Shown here: one piece after another, positions 22,639 through 38,038 of the stretch
Position numbering within the stretch: the first letter of the stretch is position 1
Layout: each line of letters begins with the position of its first letter
Assembly (NCBI GenBank): GCA_014905825.1
Contig: JACGCN010000001.1
Location: forward strand, 2,232,001 to 2,296,000
Source of the DNA: Lyophyllum atratum
Lineage: Eukaryota; Basidiomycota; Agaricomycetes; Agaricales; Lyophyllaceae
Direction of reading: 5' to 3'
DNA: 64,000 nucleotides
Notes under the pieces: generated by a model
The model's input: the letters and a program-made list of their open reading frames with translations, nothing else
What the model was told of the DNA's origin: nothing
Databases searched by the model: none
Translations under genes and position numbers: made by a program

Positions 22639-22728
22639 GACTTCTGGGTCCTATTTGGCTGTGTTGTGCAAGACCAGCTAGCAGGTAACCGCGCTCGGTG
22701 TCACCAAGTGACCACACTGCCTGCTACG

Positions 22729-23990
22729 ATGAGCGTGTCGACACCACTCCTCGACACCATTGAACCCGACGAGCCGACCGTCGTTCCCAGTGGGAACATC
22801 TCGTCGAAGAACACATCAACACGAGCGGCCGTCGTACTCACTCCGACCTCACGCAATGCTGAGCGAATGGCGACCACGGAGGCTGATGCCGAGTCGGGTA
22901 TGCTACCCAATTTAAGCAGCAATGCATCATTGACCTTTCCTATTCCTTATAATAGGTCTTGCTGGAATCTTTCGACAAGTATGGCCGATTGTTTTTACGC
23001 GTTTGACTCTAACTCAATCCTTGACCGCAGTCTGCCCATCCACTAGCATTGTTTTTCCTCTTCTTCTTCAGAATAGCGGCTATTGCGGTGTATATCCTGT
23101 CCGGATTCTTTACGTCTAATTACGTGCTCTCGGTGAGTTCAGTATAACAAATGCACATGGGCTGCAAATTGATTCAACGCCAGACTGTTGCAGTGGTAGT
23201 CCTTCTTGCGATGGACTTCTGGAATTGTCGAGTAAGTCCATCCAGTATATGGAGGACCGCCCGCCATTAACAACACCCCTTGCAGAATGTTGCAGGCCGG
23301 ACATTAGTGGGCCTCCGTTTCTGGAATCAGGTGCGTTTCTCGCCCATTGCTTCAGCGCCGCGTACCCAACAAGGCCGGTAGGTCGATGACGACGGAGAGA
23401 GCTACTGGGTATTCGAAAGCCGAGATGTGAGTGCGAGAAGTTTTTCCGTTGGGTCATAAGCTCATGGGCCCGTTAGCCCACGCGACCTGCCAACCCAATC
23501 GATTCTAAGTGAGTATCGACCCTCACACTCTAACGTGCTTTGCTGAACGCGTGTGTCTGTAGAATGTTTTGGGTGAGCGAAAGCAACTATGCTACGATGC
23601 ACCTTTATTCATATGTTTCCTCTCAGATCGCGCTCTACTCATTCCCCTTGTTATGGTTTGCCCTCCTTATAGTCTCCCTTCTGAAACTGGGTTTTAGGTA
23701 TGTCAATTCCTCGCCCACTCCATTCGCTCGAACTGATTCATGCAAAGCTTTATTCCAATCGTGGTGCTGGCTCTTGTGTTTAATTTCACGAACGCTATTG
23801 GGTTCACATACGCGTAAGGAGTCTGGTACAACTCAACATCCATGCTACACTGACGTCCACCTACAGTGACCGCGACGCAAAGCAAAAATGGGCGAACAGT
23901 ATGGGCTCGAGTTGGGGTTTCGGTGGCATCGGTGGCCAACTGCTTGCCGGCGCTGTCAAGAACAGTGTCGGACGAGTGTTCCAGCGATGA
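22729..23990 (+). CDS. TVP23: Golgi membrane protein TVP23
   Basis: This is a small four-helix Golgi/late-Golgi membrane protein of the TVP23/FAM18 family, linked to vesicle traffic. The start is ATG 22729 ([16 protein letters not shown]). Conserved parts in order are: [45 protein letters not shown], then [65 protein letters not shown], and the family tail [11 protein letters not shown]. The C-terminus is Gly-rich and ends GRVFQR. Seven or more short introns fragment it, so individual exons look weak alone. The stop is at 23990. Confidence 0.9.
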
Positions 23991-24533
23991 TTTTGATATC
24001 CTTAGATTGTATAACTGCTTTCGTTCCGAGTTGCCAAGACATATGTATTCATCCGCGGATTTCAATCACGACGCGGGGCGCAACGGGAGTTGTGGAGTGA
24101 GGGTGACGAACCTACAGTTCGTCTCCATAAAAAATATATGCACATGAAGGGGACAGTGATGAGAAGCGGAAAGCCGACGACTAGAGCCCGGAGACGCAGA
24201 TACATGTCGAAAGCAATAAGTAACAAGAAAAGTACACGTGAAGAAGCTAGTGGTACAAATGAAGTGATACCCGTCTGCATTCCAGTCCGATGTAGATTGT
24301 CGAAATAACAAGCTGGAATACCGAATCACCAGAAATAATGGAGAAAACCGAAAGATGATCGTAACAACGTCCACGCGTCCAAGAGAGCTGACTGATACAC
24401 TGGTGCATTCGAACCTATGATCATAGGGAGTCGAGGCGAAGAGAAATCGCATAGGTAATATTTGCCGCATAAACCTCAATGTCACGTCGAAGGTGGATTC
24501 ATGCAGTCATAGATAGCAATAATACGTGTAGCC
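23991..24533. other. Convergent intergenic region
   Basis: The 3' ends of TVP23 and the phosphatase gene face each other here. Frames on the minus strand (24066-24485) are hydrophobic but lack any family pattern or start context. No gene is called. Confidence 0.45.
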
Positions 24534-26789
24534 TTATTCAAGGCCAACATAGCCACGCACGTCCACTTTTGAGAAGGCGGTGGTTGGTGTGGGGGGTGCG
24601 CCGAGCCCAATAAACGACCGGGTCCGGCCTTGGGAGCGGAAGGTTGAGACTCGGGGCGTAGAGAGACTGGGGAAAGGGATAAGGCCGCCCATGTTCGACG
24701 TCAGGGTCATGGTAGATGGTGTCCTGGTCGTTAACGTGGGCGACGGAGGGAATACAAACAACGTTTGTGACGGGGTCGAAACGGACGACGTAGCGTCTGC
24801 CATGGGGTTTGGCTTGAGAAGACTGCTTCGGAGGTGGAGCGGGGGTGGGAGTTTTTTGGATTGAGTGCGCACGCGAACAGGGGGCAACGAAAGAGTGGGA
24901 GTCCGTAGAGGTATGGAGTTGCTCGGTTTGCTTGCCTGGATAGGCATTTCTGACGGAGACGCCGAATCTACGACTATAGCGATCGGGGAGGAAGGGACAG
25001 GCGGTAAAATTCCGATGGGTGCGGGACGACGTTTCCCCTTTGCTGGGGGCCGAGGAGGAAGATTGAACGTGGAACGAATGGCGCTTCCTGGCGGCGGAGG
25101 GATGTTGAATGTCGATCGTATTGCCGTAGCTGGAGGGGGAGCAAGGTTGAATGAGGTTTTCCAAACCGGAGCCGAAGGTGGGACTCTCGCTGCAGGGCGC
25201 GGAGTCGCCAGAGGACGGGCAGTCGTCGGCGTAAATAGGTTAACACGCGGAGGCGTGGTATCTATTTCATCATCCGGTGAGTTGGTAGCAGAAAAGTCTT
25301 CTGGTTCCGTACTAAGACTTCGGCTATCAAACCCACCTCCGACACCCAGCAGTTCCTCTTCCTCCTCCTCCTCCACGAGATCCTCGCTCAGCATACTGCC
25401 GTTGCTGGCAATAGAACCAGTCCGCTTGCGTGGGTTACCGTACCGAGTTCGCCAAGCAGCTCCCATCCCAACACCAGAGTTGGATGAAGACGCCACAGAC
25501 GAAGCCGACAATTTGCGAGCAACAATGCGTTCCTCCATTGCCTTATCGAGGGCTTCAGCTTCTCGCATCACCAAGGTGCTCTCGCGGTCATCCTCGCCAT
25601 CTGAAGGTGCCTCGTCCAACATCTTCCGCCTCCTACCCCACTCCTCTTCATCGTCGGCACAGCTAGACCTCTCTGACCCGGAGGGCGAGCCGGTGTCGGG
25701 TTTCAGTTTTTTCTCATATTCCAACAATTGATAAATAAGGCTAATTAAAAAGATCAAAAATGGAAAAAAATGCCGAGTCGACAACAAGTACGCACGACAT
25801 ATTGGGACCGACCCATTTGCTCTTTTCCTTGACAAAAGAGTAAGCGCCTTGCATGCCCTTGAGGGCCCATATCGCCGGTGGCACGGACGATGATTGTTCT
25901 GCAGCTGCCCGCATGACAAGGGCGATAACTAAGGTCGCGGACCGGGATATGCCACATTGACAGCTGGACATATCACAGATGAGACTTCGGAAAATCCGGA
26001 GAAATCAATGACAGAATGAACATACTGGACAAGTACACCCTCTCCACGCTCCAACGCTGCATCAGTGAATGACATTGCATCCCGGAAACCGACATCCACG
26101 AGGTCCTGTTGGCCGTGAGACCACTGGAGTTTGAGATAGTGCATACCCGGCCTGCCAGTGGCCAGATTGGGTTGCTGATAGGTAGAATCAGGGTTCCGGG
26201 GTTTCTTGAAGTTGGGGGTCGATGAGACGGCACGAAGAGGCTGGGAGATGTGGCCTGCATCGAGGGGAGATGCGACCTCCTTAGCCACATTCAATATAGA
26301 CTTGATACCGCGTTCGATCAAGCCCTTCCAATCGCGAGCATTGTCTTCTGAGCCAAGCCAGATACCTGGGATGATCTGTGTGGGTCCATCGGCATAAGGA
26401 ACGGCGTCATCACCATCCTCCTTGCGATGGATGAGCGAGTTCGCAGTTGGTGTGGTGGCCGGAAGAGAGATGGTGGAGGGGCGACGAGGGCGATCGGGTC
26501 GCGGGAGCTCGGGAGCAGCAACGCTGACGGCGCTCTGGGGCTCGGAGGCAAGCTGGAGAGAATTGGATGAAGACTGGGCCGATGGGAGCGTAAGAGATAA
26601 TTTTTTCATGTTTCTGAGCGATTTTGGTTTTGCAGAAGAAGGAAAAGGCGAAAAATCCGAGTCAGAAGTGGCAGAAGAGAGAGCAGACGCTGAGGGATCG
26701 CCGAGGGCCAGGGCTATTTGAGGGTTATGAGCGGGGGTGTCGATGCGCAGGGAAGCGGGTGGGCCCCTCTTGCGTGGTGGATTTGGCAT
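24534..26789 (-). CDS. Dual-specificity MAP-kinase-type phosphatase (MSG5/SDP1-like)
   Basis: The enzyme removes phosphate from Tyr and Thr, probably in MAP-kinase signalling. Starting at ATG 26789 (MPNPPRKRGPPASLRID), a long Ser/Pro-rich N-terminus leads to the phosphatase domain. Its segments are IIPGIWLGSEDNARDW, IKSILNVAKEV, MHYLKLQWSHGQQDLVD and RDAMSFTDAALERGEGVLV. Splicing then creates the signature HCQCGISRSATLV: the His codon spans the intron with donor GTATGT and acceptor TGTCCAG, so catalytic Cys and Arg are intact. It continues AIWALKGMQGAYSFVKEKSKWVGPNMS. The last exon is a long disordered tail with acidic runs (EEEEEEE) and many Pro-rich SP/TP sites. Its antisense strand is open for 288 codons but looks like a mirror frame. 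Confidence 0.9.
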
Positions 26790-27154
26790 TTTAGTAGGCT
26801 GCGGGTCGACGAGCCTTGCGTGTTCGGCGTGTCCGAGGCGATCCGCACGACCAGCGTAGCAGCAAAGAAATGAAGAAAAAGGAAAGAGGGAGAGAGAAGG
26901 GACGTGGCCGTTTCGGTTTCAACTCCAATCAACCGGAAATATGTCACAAGTATCGCACAGCATGGCGACGGAATGCAACGGTTAATTGAAGCGTATATAC
27001 CGTCGATATACAGCCATATATCTGTCTGTATATCCTTGCTACTATACTCTACTCCATCCCCCTCTACTCGGTGTATGCCACGTCCAACCTGAGGTAGTCC
27101 CAGGTATAGTAACACCGTGCGAAATCACACAAATCAACTTTGCTATAAATCTTC
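26790..27154. other. Divergent promoter region of phosphatase and cytochrome b5 reductase
   Basis: No gene here. There are pyrimidine-rich blocks on both flanks and several TATA-like stretches near 26995-27045 (GTATATAC, CGATATACAG, CATATATC). It is probably a shared promoter. Confidence 0.4.
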
Positions 27155-28610
<1,456 letters not shown>

Positions 28611-28932
28611 ATTAATTCTTTGGGGCAAGTAGATAAGGCTCTGTTCTGTGAATGGGGATACCTATTGCCAGTAGAAAGAGCATGACATTGAGATGTCGGA
28701 TAGATGTTTATGATATATAATTGATGATTTTCCTATGGGTTATTATTCTCCAGCAATGGAACATGCGATGGAGTGGCAACGTCGATCATCTCATGGAGAA
28801 ATTCATTACCCAAAGTTGCTAGTCTTGGCAATGCTATTCGCGGTCTATGCTTTAGCCTTCATATCGGGGTTGTCATTACAAGGTCTACAGTCTGGAGTAG
28901 ATGGCGCTCAACGAGAACCGACGAGAACAAGT
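28611..28932. other. Convergent 3' flank
   Basis: This is the 3' untranslated space between the cytochrome b5 reductase and DLT1 genes. It is AT-rich with no gene. Confidence 0.5.
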
Positions 28933-30042
28933 TTATTTTAGGGAAGACAAATCATCCAGCCTGGTCGATATTGATGACTCCTCCAGCATCTCAAGGTGAC
29001 ATTCATTGAGGCTTTCAGATCGACACATTAGCAGTGTAACATAGTGAATAGGCTGCACTCACGATTTCAGTATGTCTTCAGCCGCCCCAATACCAGTTTC
29101 GAACTCCTGTTCCGAGAGCTCGCCGCTCCCGTACCGGGCTAGCTGGATAGACGCATCGTAATAATGTAGCGGTGTGAGGCCGTCTTCATCCGCCTGGAGG
29201 AGCGGGAGTATGAATCTGAAATGGTGTAGCATGCGCGTATGCGGCTTGTTCACAGGATGGGTGGGTATGATAACGCGGGCGAGGGTATCTGCGTGTTGAA
29301 AGGAACACGGACATAGGGCACCGGATATTAGAGACTGTCAGTGCGTGTAATGAAGGGGAAGGGTTGGGAGACCCACCAATCTCGGGAATGGTGTCGAGTA
29401 GGGCCCGCCGAAATCGAATACCGCTGTACTTGGTGCCTGCAGGGAACCAACCACGACGAGAGTGTCAGGGTGTCCAGAAACAAGGGTTTCCAAGGGTTTC
29501 GGGAGGCCGAAACTTGTCGGAGGCTCACCTGGCCTGCCCCAACCCTCGTGGAAAGCGTCCTTCGGCAAGGACTCGTATGAAACGAGGCACGCGCGGACGT
29601 ACTCTTGCGTGACATACTTCTGCACGGACTAAAATACGCGCCATAAATCCTCATTATCTACCTAGACGGTGAGCGAAGGAGAGACTCACGTCTGGGAAGT
29701 CGTCCAGGGCAAGACCTCTAGTGGCCTTCGATATACGCTGCAGCTTCAGGCGCACTGCGATGCGTCGCTTACCACAATACAGTAGTGATGCCACGAGCTG
29801 CAGGATGTCTGAACAAGGGGCTCATGGATGTTTGACAGGGCTGAAAGGCGTACGACGATGGCATAGGAGGCGATTATGACGAGCGCGTTGCCGTTCTTTG
29901 ACCATGACTGGCTTTTCGACGTTCGAACAGCTTGGGCAAGGAGGGCCGCGCAGGAAAGGCCAGTGGCGACGACAGTAATCAGGACGAGCACGGCATAGCT
30001 GACCTTGGAGACCGTCCTTAGAATGAGCCACGAGGAGAGCAT
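28933..30042 (-). CDS. DLT1: DLT1-family membrane protein (defect at low temperature 1)
   Basis: Six exons join from ATG 30042. The N-terminal part has two membrane helices (VSYAVLVLITVVATGLSCAA and ALVIIASYAIVV...LVASLLYC), then the basic stretch KRRIAVRLKLQRISK and DDFPD. The conserved soluble part follows: VQKYVTQEYVRACLVSYES, EGWGRPGTKYSGIRFRRALL, DTIPEIDTLARVIIP, MLHHFRFILPLLQADEDGL and TPLHYYDASIQLARYGS. The last intron (GTGAGT...GAAAG) leads to a short C-terminus, LNECHLEMLEESS..., with the stop at 28933. The family is fungal. Loss in yeast gives cold sensitivity and the biochemical role is unknown. Single-exon views of this gene look like noise because the introns are closely spaced. 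Confidence 0.88.
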
Positions 30043-30363
30043 ACCTTCATGCTCGTCTGAGCGTGAAGGGATCCGGAGAGTTGAAACAAACTTGAAGCGG
30101 TCACCGTTATCGGCGTGGCGGCCCGGCCAACAAACATGTCATTTCATTTCCAGATAAAAGCATGATGGCTACAGAAAAAAGGAAAGCTATTGTACAGAGA
30201 TTTGACACGGATTCCACGATAACTTGGATCGAAGGTCTGAAACTGGTCATAGAAGGGCAGGAATCGATCCTGGAAGATGGAGAAGCAGAAAGAGAAAAGA
30301 ACATCGGAAAAAAACTAGTATACGACTCTTCAAACTTGAACATTTTCGCTTAAAACGATAACG
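30043..30363. other. Intergenic region
   Basis: This is the promoter side of DLT1 and the 3' side of the CAP gene. The frames present are short and unconserved. Confidence 0.45.
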
Positions 30364-31652
30364 TTAGGACGATGGAGGAGTAGTAACCTCGATAATTTGA
30401 ACGTACGCAAACTGACCGGCGATGTTGCCAGCCGGGGAATATTCGCAGACGTAATATTTCGCTTTCTGCGATCCACGTCAGAAAATCACACATTGAGATG
30501 TCCTGGAAATCAACGCACCCCGTATGCCGCGTCAAAGATACCATCGCAGGATTGCACAGCACACCCGACCTGGGTCGTGGCTTTCCAGACGACCTGCGTG
30601 AAATGCGAAAATTTGGGGTTGGAAGGGTCGTATTCAGCTGGTGAACAGTCCATCAGTATCAAGTACGCTCATGTCTGAATCTGGTACAAAGGCGATACTT
30701 ACAGACTTCGTCCGTCCAGGACTTGACGGCTGTCTGAATGCTATAGGATCCTGTACCAGCGGCCAGGTTCTCTGAGGGAGAATCAGTAAAACAAATGTCT
30801 TTCTCTAGCAAAATATAACGCACCGCCAAGGCGGCCAAATTTGCCTCCAGAATGTTGGAAAAGGCAGCCGTCTGCCCACTCCTGAGCTTTGGAGGCGAGG
30901 TCATCGCTCCAAGTCAAAGCCTTTGCGCCGTGCTGGGCTCGTACAGTGTTGTGGGAAGACAGATAGGCCTGGATATCGCTGTTGGAAGTGCTGCCTGAGG
31001 AGCTTCCGCCTGTGGAGGCAGCTGATGCTTGCTGAGGAACCTTGGTCGGAGCAGGAGAAGGCTGGAGTGGGGAAGTGGTCCGCGTGACGGGAGGGCGAGC
31101 CCTAGAGGTCGTGACTGGACGGGGAGGGGGTGCTGACGTCGCTTTGGGAGGAGGAGCACTGGTAGTGATGGGTTTGACCGAGGAGGAAACCGAGCGTATG
31201 GTAGAGGAACTAGACACAAAGCCTGCTGGTCCTGCTGCAGATTTTATACTCGTAGTCTGAGCTACAGTCGCAGCAAAGCTGGTTGTGTCACTTGACGAGA
31301 AAGTGATGGAACTAGTCTGGACGTTCGCTACCGGATGGGTGGGAACGGAGCTCGCAGTCCTGATATGCGCAAATTTTAGAGAGCGATACACACGCAATGA
31401 TATGCACGTACACTTCCATTCCGCAAGCCTTGGAAAGTGCGGCGTCGAAAGACTCTGCGGAACCCGTGTGCTTCATGACGCTTCCCCAGGATCATTGCCC
31501 ATCATCCTGCCAGACCAACCCCACTTTGACTTGCATTTTTGTACACAGTCCGCGGCTTTGAAGTGTTTCTTTGCACAAGCCGGGCCAGCAAGCCCACCAG
31601 GAAGAGAAGCAACCAGGAGCGCCACAGACAAGAAAGGAGCGAGACGAGTCAT
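30364..31652 (-). CDS. Secreted CAP/PR-1 (SCP) domain protein, with possible frame break near its N-terminus
   Basis: The start is ATG 31652, with signal peptide MTRLAPFLSVALLVASLPGGLAG, then a Cys-containing head (CAKKHFKAADCVQKCKSKWGW). A long Ser/Thr/Pro linker precedes the CAP domain: HNTVRAQHGAKALTWSDDLA, AQEWADGCLFQHSGGKFG, GENLAAGTGSYSIQTAVKSW, YDPSNPKFSHFTQVVWKATT, VGCAVQSCDG and KYYVCEYSPAGNI. Conserved His and Glu of the CAP cavity are present. CAP proteins bind sterols or lipids outside the cell. After MMGNDP the frame runs into a stop, whereas the next frame reads WGSVMKHTGSAESFDAALSKACG; a single missing base near 31489 would explain this. An alternative is an intron with a GTTGGT donor ending at CCGCAG. 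The 3' end is less certain than the domain. Confidence 0.8.
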
Positions 31653-32075
31653 ATCAAAGAAAAAGAATGTGGGTGAGGAAAGAAAGTGAGAATTCAGGAG
31701 CGATCCAAGTGGCGAACACGGTTGAGAGGCTTTAAGAAGGTCGAGTTATTCATAGTTCTGGTATTTATTCAGGCGTAGTAACTGAGCGGTTGCCATAGAT
31801 CCCGCCGATCAGTGGTGCCATCCGACGGTCCAGATCTCAGAATCGACCATGTCGGTAATAATCTTGGCATAGATGGAGAACTTAAAGCCTGAGCGTCGTC
31901 AAGGAGTGTCCAGGCCCCGAGCTCAGAGTCGACGCAAGACTATCTTGGATGCGGCTTGGTGGCACGAATTTCAAAGTTCCGATCTGGGGTGCAATCGAAT
32001 CCCCAAGAGATCTAAGGGTGCAGACAAATACGCACAAACTCTTCGTCTCTCTCCTCAAACAGACTTGCTCATTAA
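31653..32075. other. Divergent intergenic region
   Basis: This lies between the CAP gene start and the small plus-strand broken gene. No gene is supported. Confidence 0.4.
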
Positions 32076-32665
32076 ATGAGCCAACCACCATACTACGTGC
32101 TGTTCTCTCATTCTTCTATCGCTACTCCCAGCTCTGGCGCCCCATTCCAATACCTTAGGCCATCCCGCTATCCAATATCATTATGCCAACGACTCCCCAC
32201 TAGCACTATGGCCTCAAAACCCGAATGAACACGTCCTTGTCCTCGATTACGACCCCACATCGACCAAGTCCCCAACAGTCCAGAGCATGTCTAAAGACCT
32301 GGCTGTCACAGTCGCTCAAGGTAGAAGAGGCACCTGGCGCAGCCGCGGCCAATGAGAATGATCCAAAGAATGATAGAATGTATATATAGAGACAACCACA
32401 AGTGATGGGTAAGTCAGTTCATACTCTCGTACGCCTCGGCTTATCCTTCGTAGTCTCGCAGACGTTTCGCCTGGTGATCGCAAGTCTGCTCACAATGTCC
32501 TGATGCAATTTAGAAGGAGGCATGTTCTCTTCTGAACGAATATGTCCATGGGACTAATTATGCTCTAGGAACGCGATACTGCGACGCGCTCTCCTCTACC
32601 CAGATACCAGTCCATCGTTCCAACCGCCATCACTTCCCATGTCACCCCTGCGTCCCGAACCATGA
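32076..32665 (+). pseudogene. Small gene broken by at least three single-base shifts (or an assembly-error patch)
   Basis: From ATG 32076 the protein reads MSQPPYYVLFSHSSIATPSS...PFQY. It then continues coherently only in another frame (LGHPAIQYHYANDSPLALWP, HVLVLDYDPTSTKSPTVQSM, DLAVT), then in a third (SLKVEEAPGAAAANENDPKN), then after MYI in a further one (IETTTSDG, before a GTAAGT donor). The last exon, after a probable GC-AG intron (GCATGT...CTCTAG), gives RNAILRRALLYPDTSPSFQ and ends at 32665. The shifts lie near 32153 (an extra base in CC), 32311 (an extra base) and 32386 (a missing base). The pieces resemble a small conserved basidiomycete protein of unknown function, as I recall it. 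Real gene decay and sequence error both fit. Confidence 0.55.
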
Positions 32666-32731
32666 TATATAAGATGGTATCCTCATGGCACATTTACGAG
32701 TAGGAGGATCTATGTATTATATCTGTAGCAT

Positions 32732-33745
32732 TTAACGTTTCCGGTTCTTATTTCCTCGGTTTTTTATTGCAGAAGATGGCTGATTGGTGACCGGTGCTGC
32801 CGCTGTGCTCGGTTCATCACCACCCATAATTGCCGAGAGGCTGGTCTAGGGAGTTAGTGAGGGTAGCTTAGCTCCAGGGAAACGCGTACCCAGACTTCAG
32901 ATCCCCATTCGCCATCGGCATTTCTGGAAACCCGACACTTTGGCATGCTGCTCCTTGAACTCCTCCATTGCCTCCGGGTCCATGTTTTTCTACGCATTCG
33001 TTAATATAACGCAGCTGACCGATGATGAAGGACAGGCACTCACCATGAGATAAGGCATAGCAAGCATCATGGCTCCACCAACAACCATCATGAGCATCAT
33101 AGGATTAGAAAGCATCGCCATGAGGTTGAAAGATTCGTGAGGGACAAAGTATGCATGCTTCTGCCTTGGTGTCAGGATGATGGGAGATGGAAGAAGGACT
33201 GTAGAAGGAGGATTCAAAGGGGTGCCAGCCACGTATGGCCGGACTTCGGGCACAGAAATAGAGTCTAAGACGTCGATGCGTAACTAGCAGAGGAGTTAAA
33301 CTTGGGTATGTCAAGTGTGCGTCCGTTAGTACCTGGTCGAACGCATAGTCGGGTGATATAACGGAAAGGACATAGGTTCCTACAGGAACATCAGGTCTGA
33401 CGATAACAATCAAACGGATGAGGACCAATTCTGGGTTCTGCAGTGACCAACGACGTACATCGAGAAGCCTCCATCATGTTGTACACTCCCTTTCATCCTC
33501 CCATTATCCAAAACCACCTTGGACGGCCGCAGAGTTTTGATATCTGTAGGCTGTGAGATACGAACAGTCATGAAAGCGCTGCAGAAATGCTGACCTGGAC
33601 ATTCGCTATTCCATTGAACTCTGCCCGTAATGTCAAGGGCAAGCGACAATGAGGGTAGACTGTATACGTGTTAGCACATTTGGTTAAACTTGGATATCCT
33701 GGAAGTCTACCATGATAAAGCTAGGAGGAGAGGGATATAGACCAT
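32732..33745 (-). CDS. EMC7: ER membrane protein complex subunit 7 (EMC7)
   Basis: EMC helps insert tail-anchored and multi-pass proteins in the ER membrane. The start is ATG 33745 with signal peptide MVYIPLLLALSCLPSLSLA. A beta-sandwich domain follows: LDITGRVQWNSECP, LRPSKVVLDNGRMKGSVQHD, GGFSIPDVPVGTYVLSVISP, DYAFDQLRIDV and PRQKHAYFVPHESFNLMAML. Then comes the family hallmark SNPMMLMMVVGGAMMLAMPYLM, the transmembrane helix, then KNMDPEAMEEFKEQHAKVSG. The frame breaks near 32923, at an AAA run. Continuing one frame over restores MPMANGDLKSG-LSAIMGGDEPS and a basic tail (NRGNKNRKR) ending at 32732. Five introns. It is divergent from UTP23 with 143 bp between start codons. The frame break may be an assembly error, since the tail beyond it looks normal. 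Confidence 0.88.
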
Positions 33746-33888
33746 GATCGGCGAGAGAAAGGTTCACGAGAGGTCTCTAGTCAACATCAGCAAACAGCCA
33801 AGTTTACGGCGCGGACTTTTGTTTCTGAGCTACCACTGACCTCACTACATATAACGGCGTTCTCTCCTCTACGTCCTTACTCAACAAA

Positions 33889-34935
33889 ATGCGGCAGAAA
33901 CGAGCAAAAGCCTACAGGAAACTCATGTCCCTGTATTCTATGACATTCGGGTTCAGGCAGCCATACCAAGCACTTGGTGATTCTCAGTTCCAGTCGCCCA
34001 CAGATATAATCCACTCTCTAACGCGTCTGAGGATCTAGTGGACTCTGAAATGTGTAAGGAAGCAATCAATCATAAGATTGAGCTTGTGAAGCAGCTAGCG
34101 ACTGTCCTTCAAGGCGATGTCAAACCGAGTGCGTGCAATGCATACCCATCATCGCAGCTTCACTGAGAGAACTGACGGCAAAGCCGTGCTTTAGTGATCA
34201 CACAATGCTGCATTCATGAACTATACCTTCAGGGCCTATCGCAGCAACCCGCGATTGATCTTGCGAAAACGTTCGAACGGCGGAAATGCAATCACAGGGA
34301 GGCAATACCCGGAGACGAGTGCCTTGCAAGTGTTGTTGGTCCGTCGATCCGTGTACTCGACATTGTATGCCCTACTCACAGATGGATTAGGTCCCTCAAA
34401 CAAGCACCGATATGTCATTGCGACCCAGTCGCAGCCCCTGCGGGTGAAGTTAAGGAGTATTCCCGCCGTCCCAATCGTCCATGTGAACCGGACGGTGATG
34501 GTGCTCGAACCCCCCAGTGACCTTACGATTGAAACAAAAAAAGCGGTACGTTATGTCCTTCCAGTATAATCTGCTCATACTGACCATCAAATTAAGATGG
34601 AGGAAAAAGCCTTACAACCTACCACATCTGACATGGCGCTTGTCGGTCCATCAACCTCGACGGAACCCATTCGCAAGAAGAAAGGGCCAAAAGGGCCCAA
34701 TCCTCTGAGTGTGAAGAAAAAGAAGCCTGTGGAGACGCCCGCTATCAAGCCCAAGGCGACAGGAAAGGCGAATGCCAATTCTAATACAGCGATCTTACCA
34801 GATACTAAGATAGGCGAGAAAAGGAAACGAGAGAATGAGGATAATGCACAAGGTCCAGAAGATGAGCCATCGCAGACAACGAAAAAGAGGAGACGCAGGA
34901 AAAAGGTGGAAGTGATCGTAGATAGTAATTCGTAG
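33889..34935 (+). CDS. UTP23: rRNA-processing protein UTP23
   Basis: UTP23 is a PIN-domain-like factor of the small-subunit processome that releases snR30 in 18S rRNA maturation. The start is ATG 33889 (MRQKRAKAYRKLMSLYSMTFGFRQPYQ). Then come the Cys/His zinc residues spread over MITQCCIHELYLQGL, FERRKCNHREAIPGDECLAS and HRYVIATQSQPLRVKL. Next are VPIVHVNRTVMVLEPPSD and a strongly basic C-terminal tail (RKKKGPKGPNPLSVKKKK, KKRRRRKK). The hypothetical intron between SVVG and PSNKHRY restores the family spacing. About six exons; the stop is at 34935. The family in yeast lacks catalytic PIN residues. No damage is seen. Confidence 0.92.
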
Positions 34936-35029
34936 ATTTCACCTCAAATTTCAGCCTCAGGATGTTTATGACAACGAGTGATGCATTGGGCGACATGGTA
35001 GATGTGTGTGTAGGAGGTACAAGGGGTTA

Positions 35030-36478
<1,449 letters not shown>

Positions 36479-36593
36479 TCATAACCTGCTGACTCACAAA
36501 GCGGGGAAGGTGCCAGAACAAAATACAATGGAAGACATATCCGATCTAGACACATGGGCGGTGGTATTATACACAGGAATCTGTCTAGACTCA

Positions 36594-37966
<1,373 letters not shown>

Positions 37967-38038
37967 GGGTTGTTTGATCACGTGCACAAAAATTATCTCT
38001 CTTACCAGCACACCAGCTTAGTTGGTCCACTAAAAACG

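Noticed and set aside
24390..24470. Possible tRNA, minus strand, from a GGTTCGAATGC sequence
   Set aside because: It resembles a B box, but no A box or cloverleaf arms could be paired around it.
24066..24485. 139-codon hydrophobic minus-strand frame
   Set aside because: It sits in the convergent 3' region of two genes, has no family pattern and would overlap 3' ends.
24865..25731. 288-codon plus-strand frame
   Set aside because: It is antisense to the disordered tail of the phosphatase gene; its Gly/Arg-rich composition reflects the Ser/Pro codons on the coding strand.
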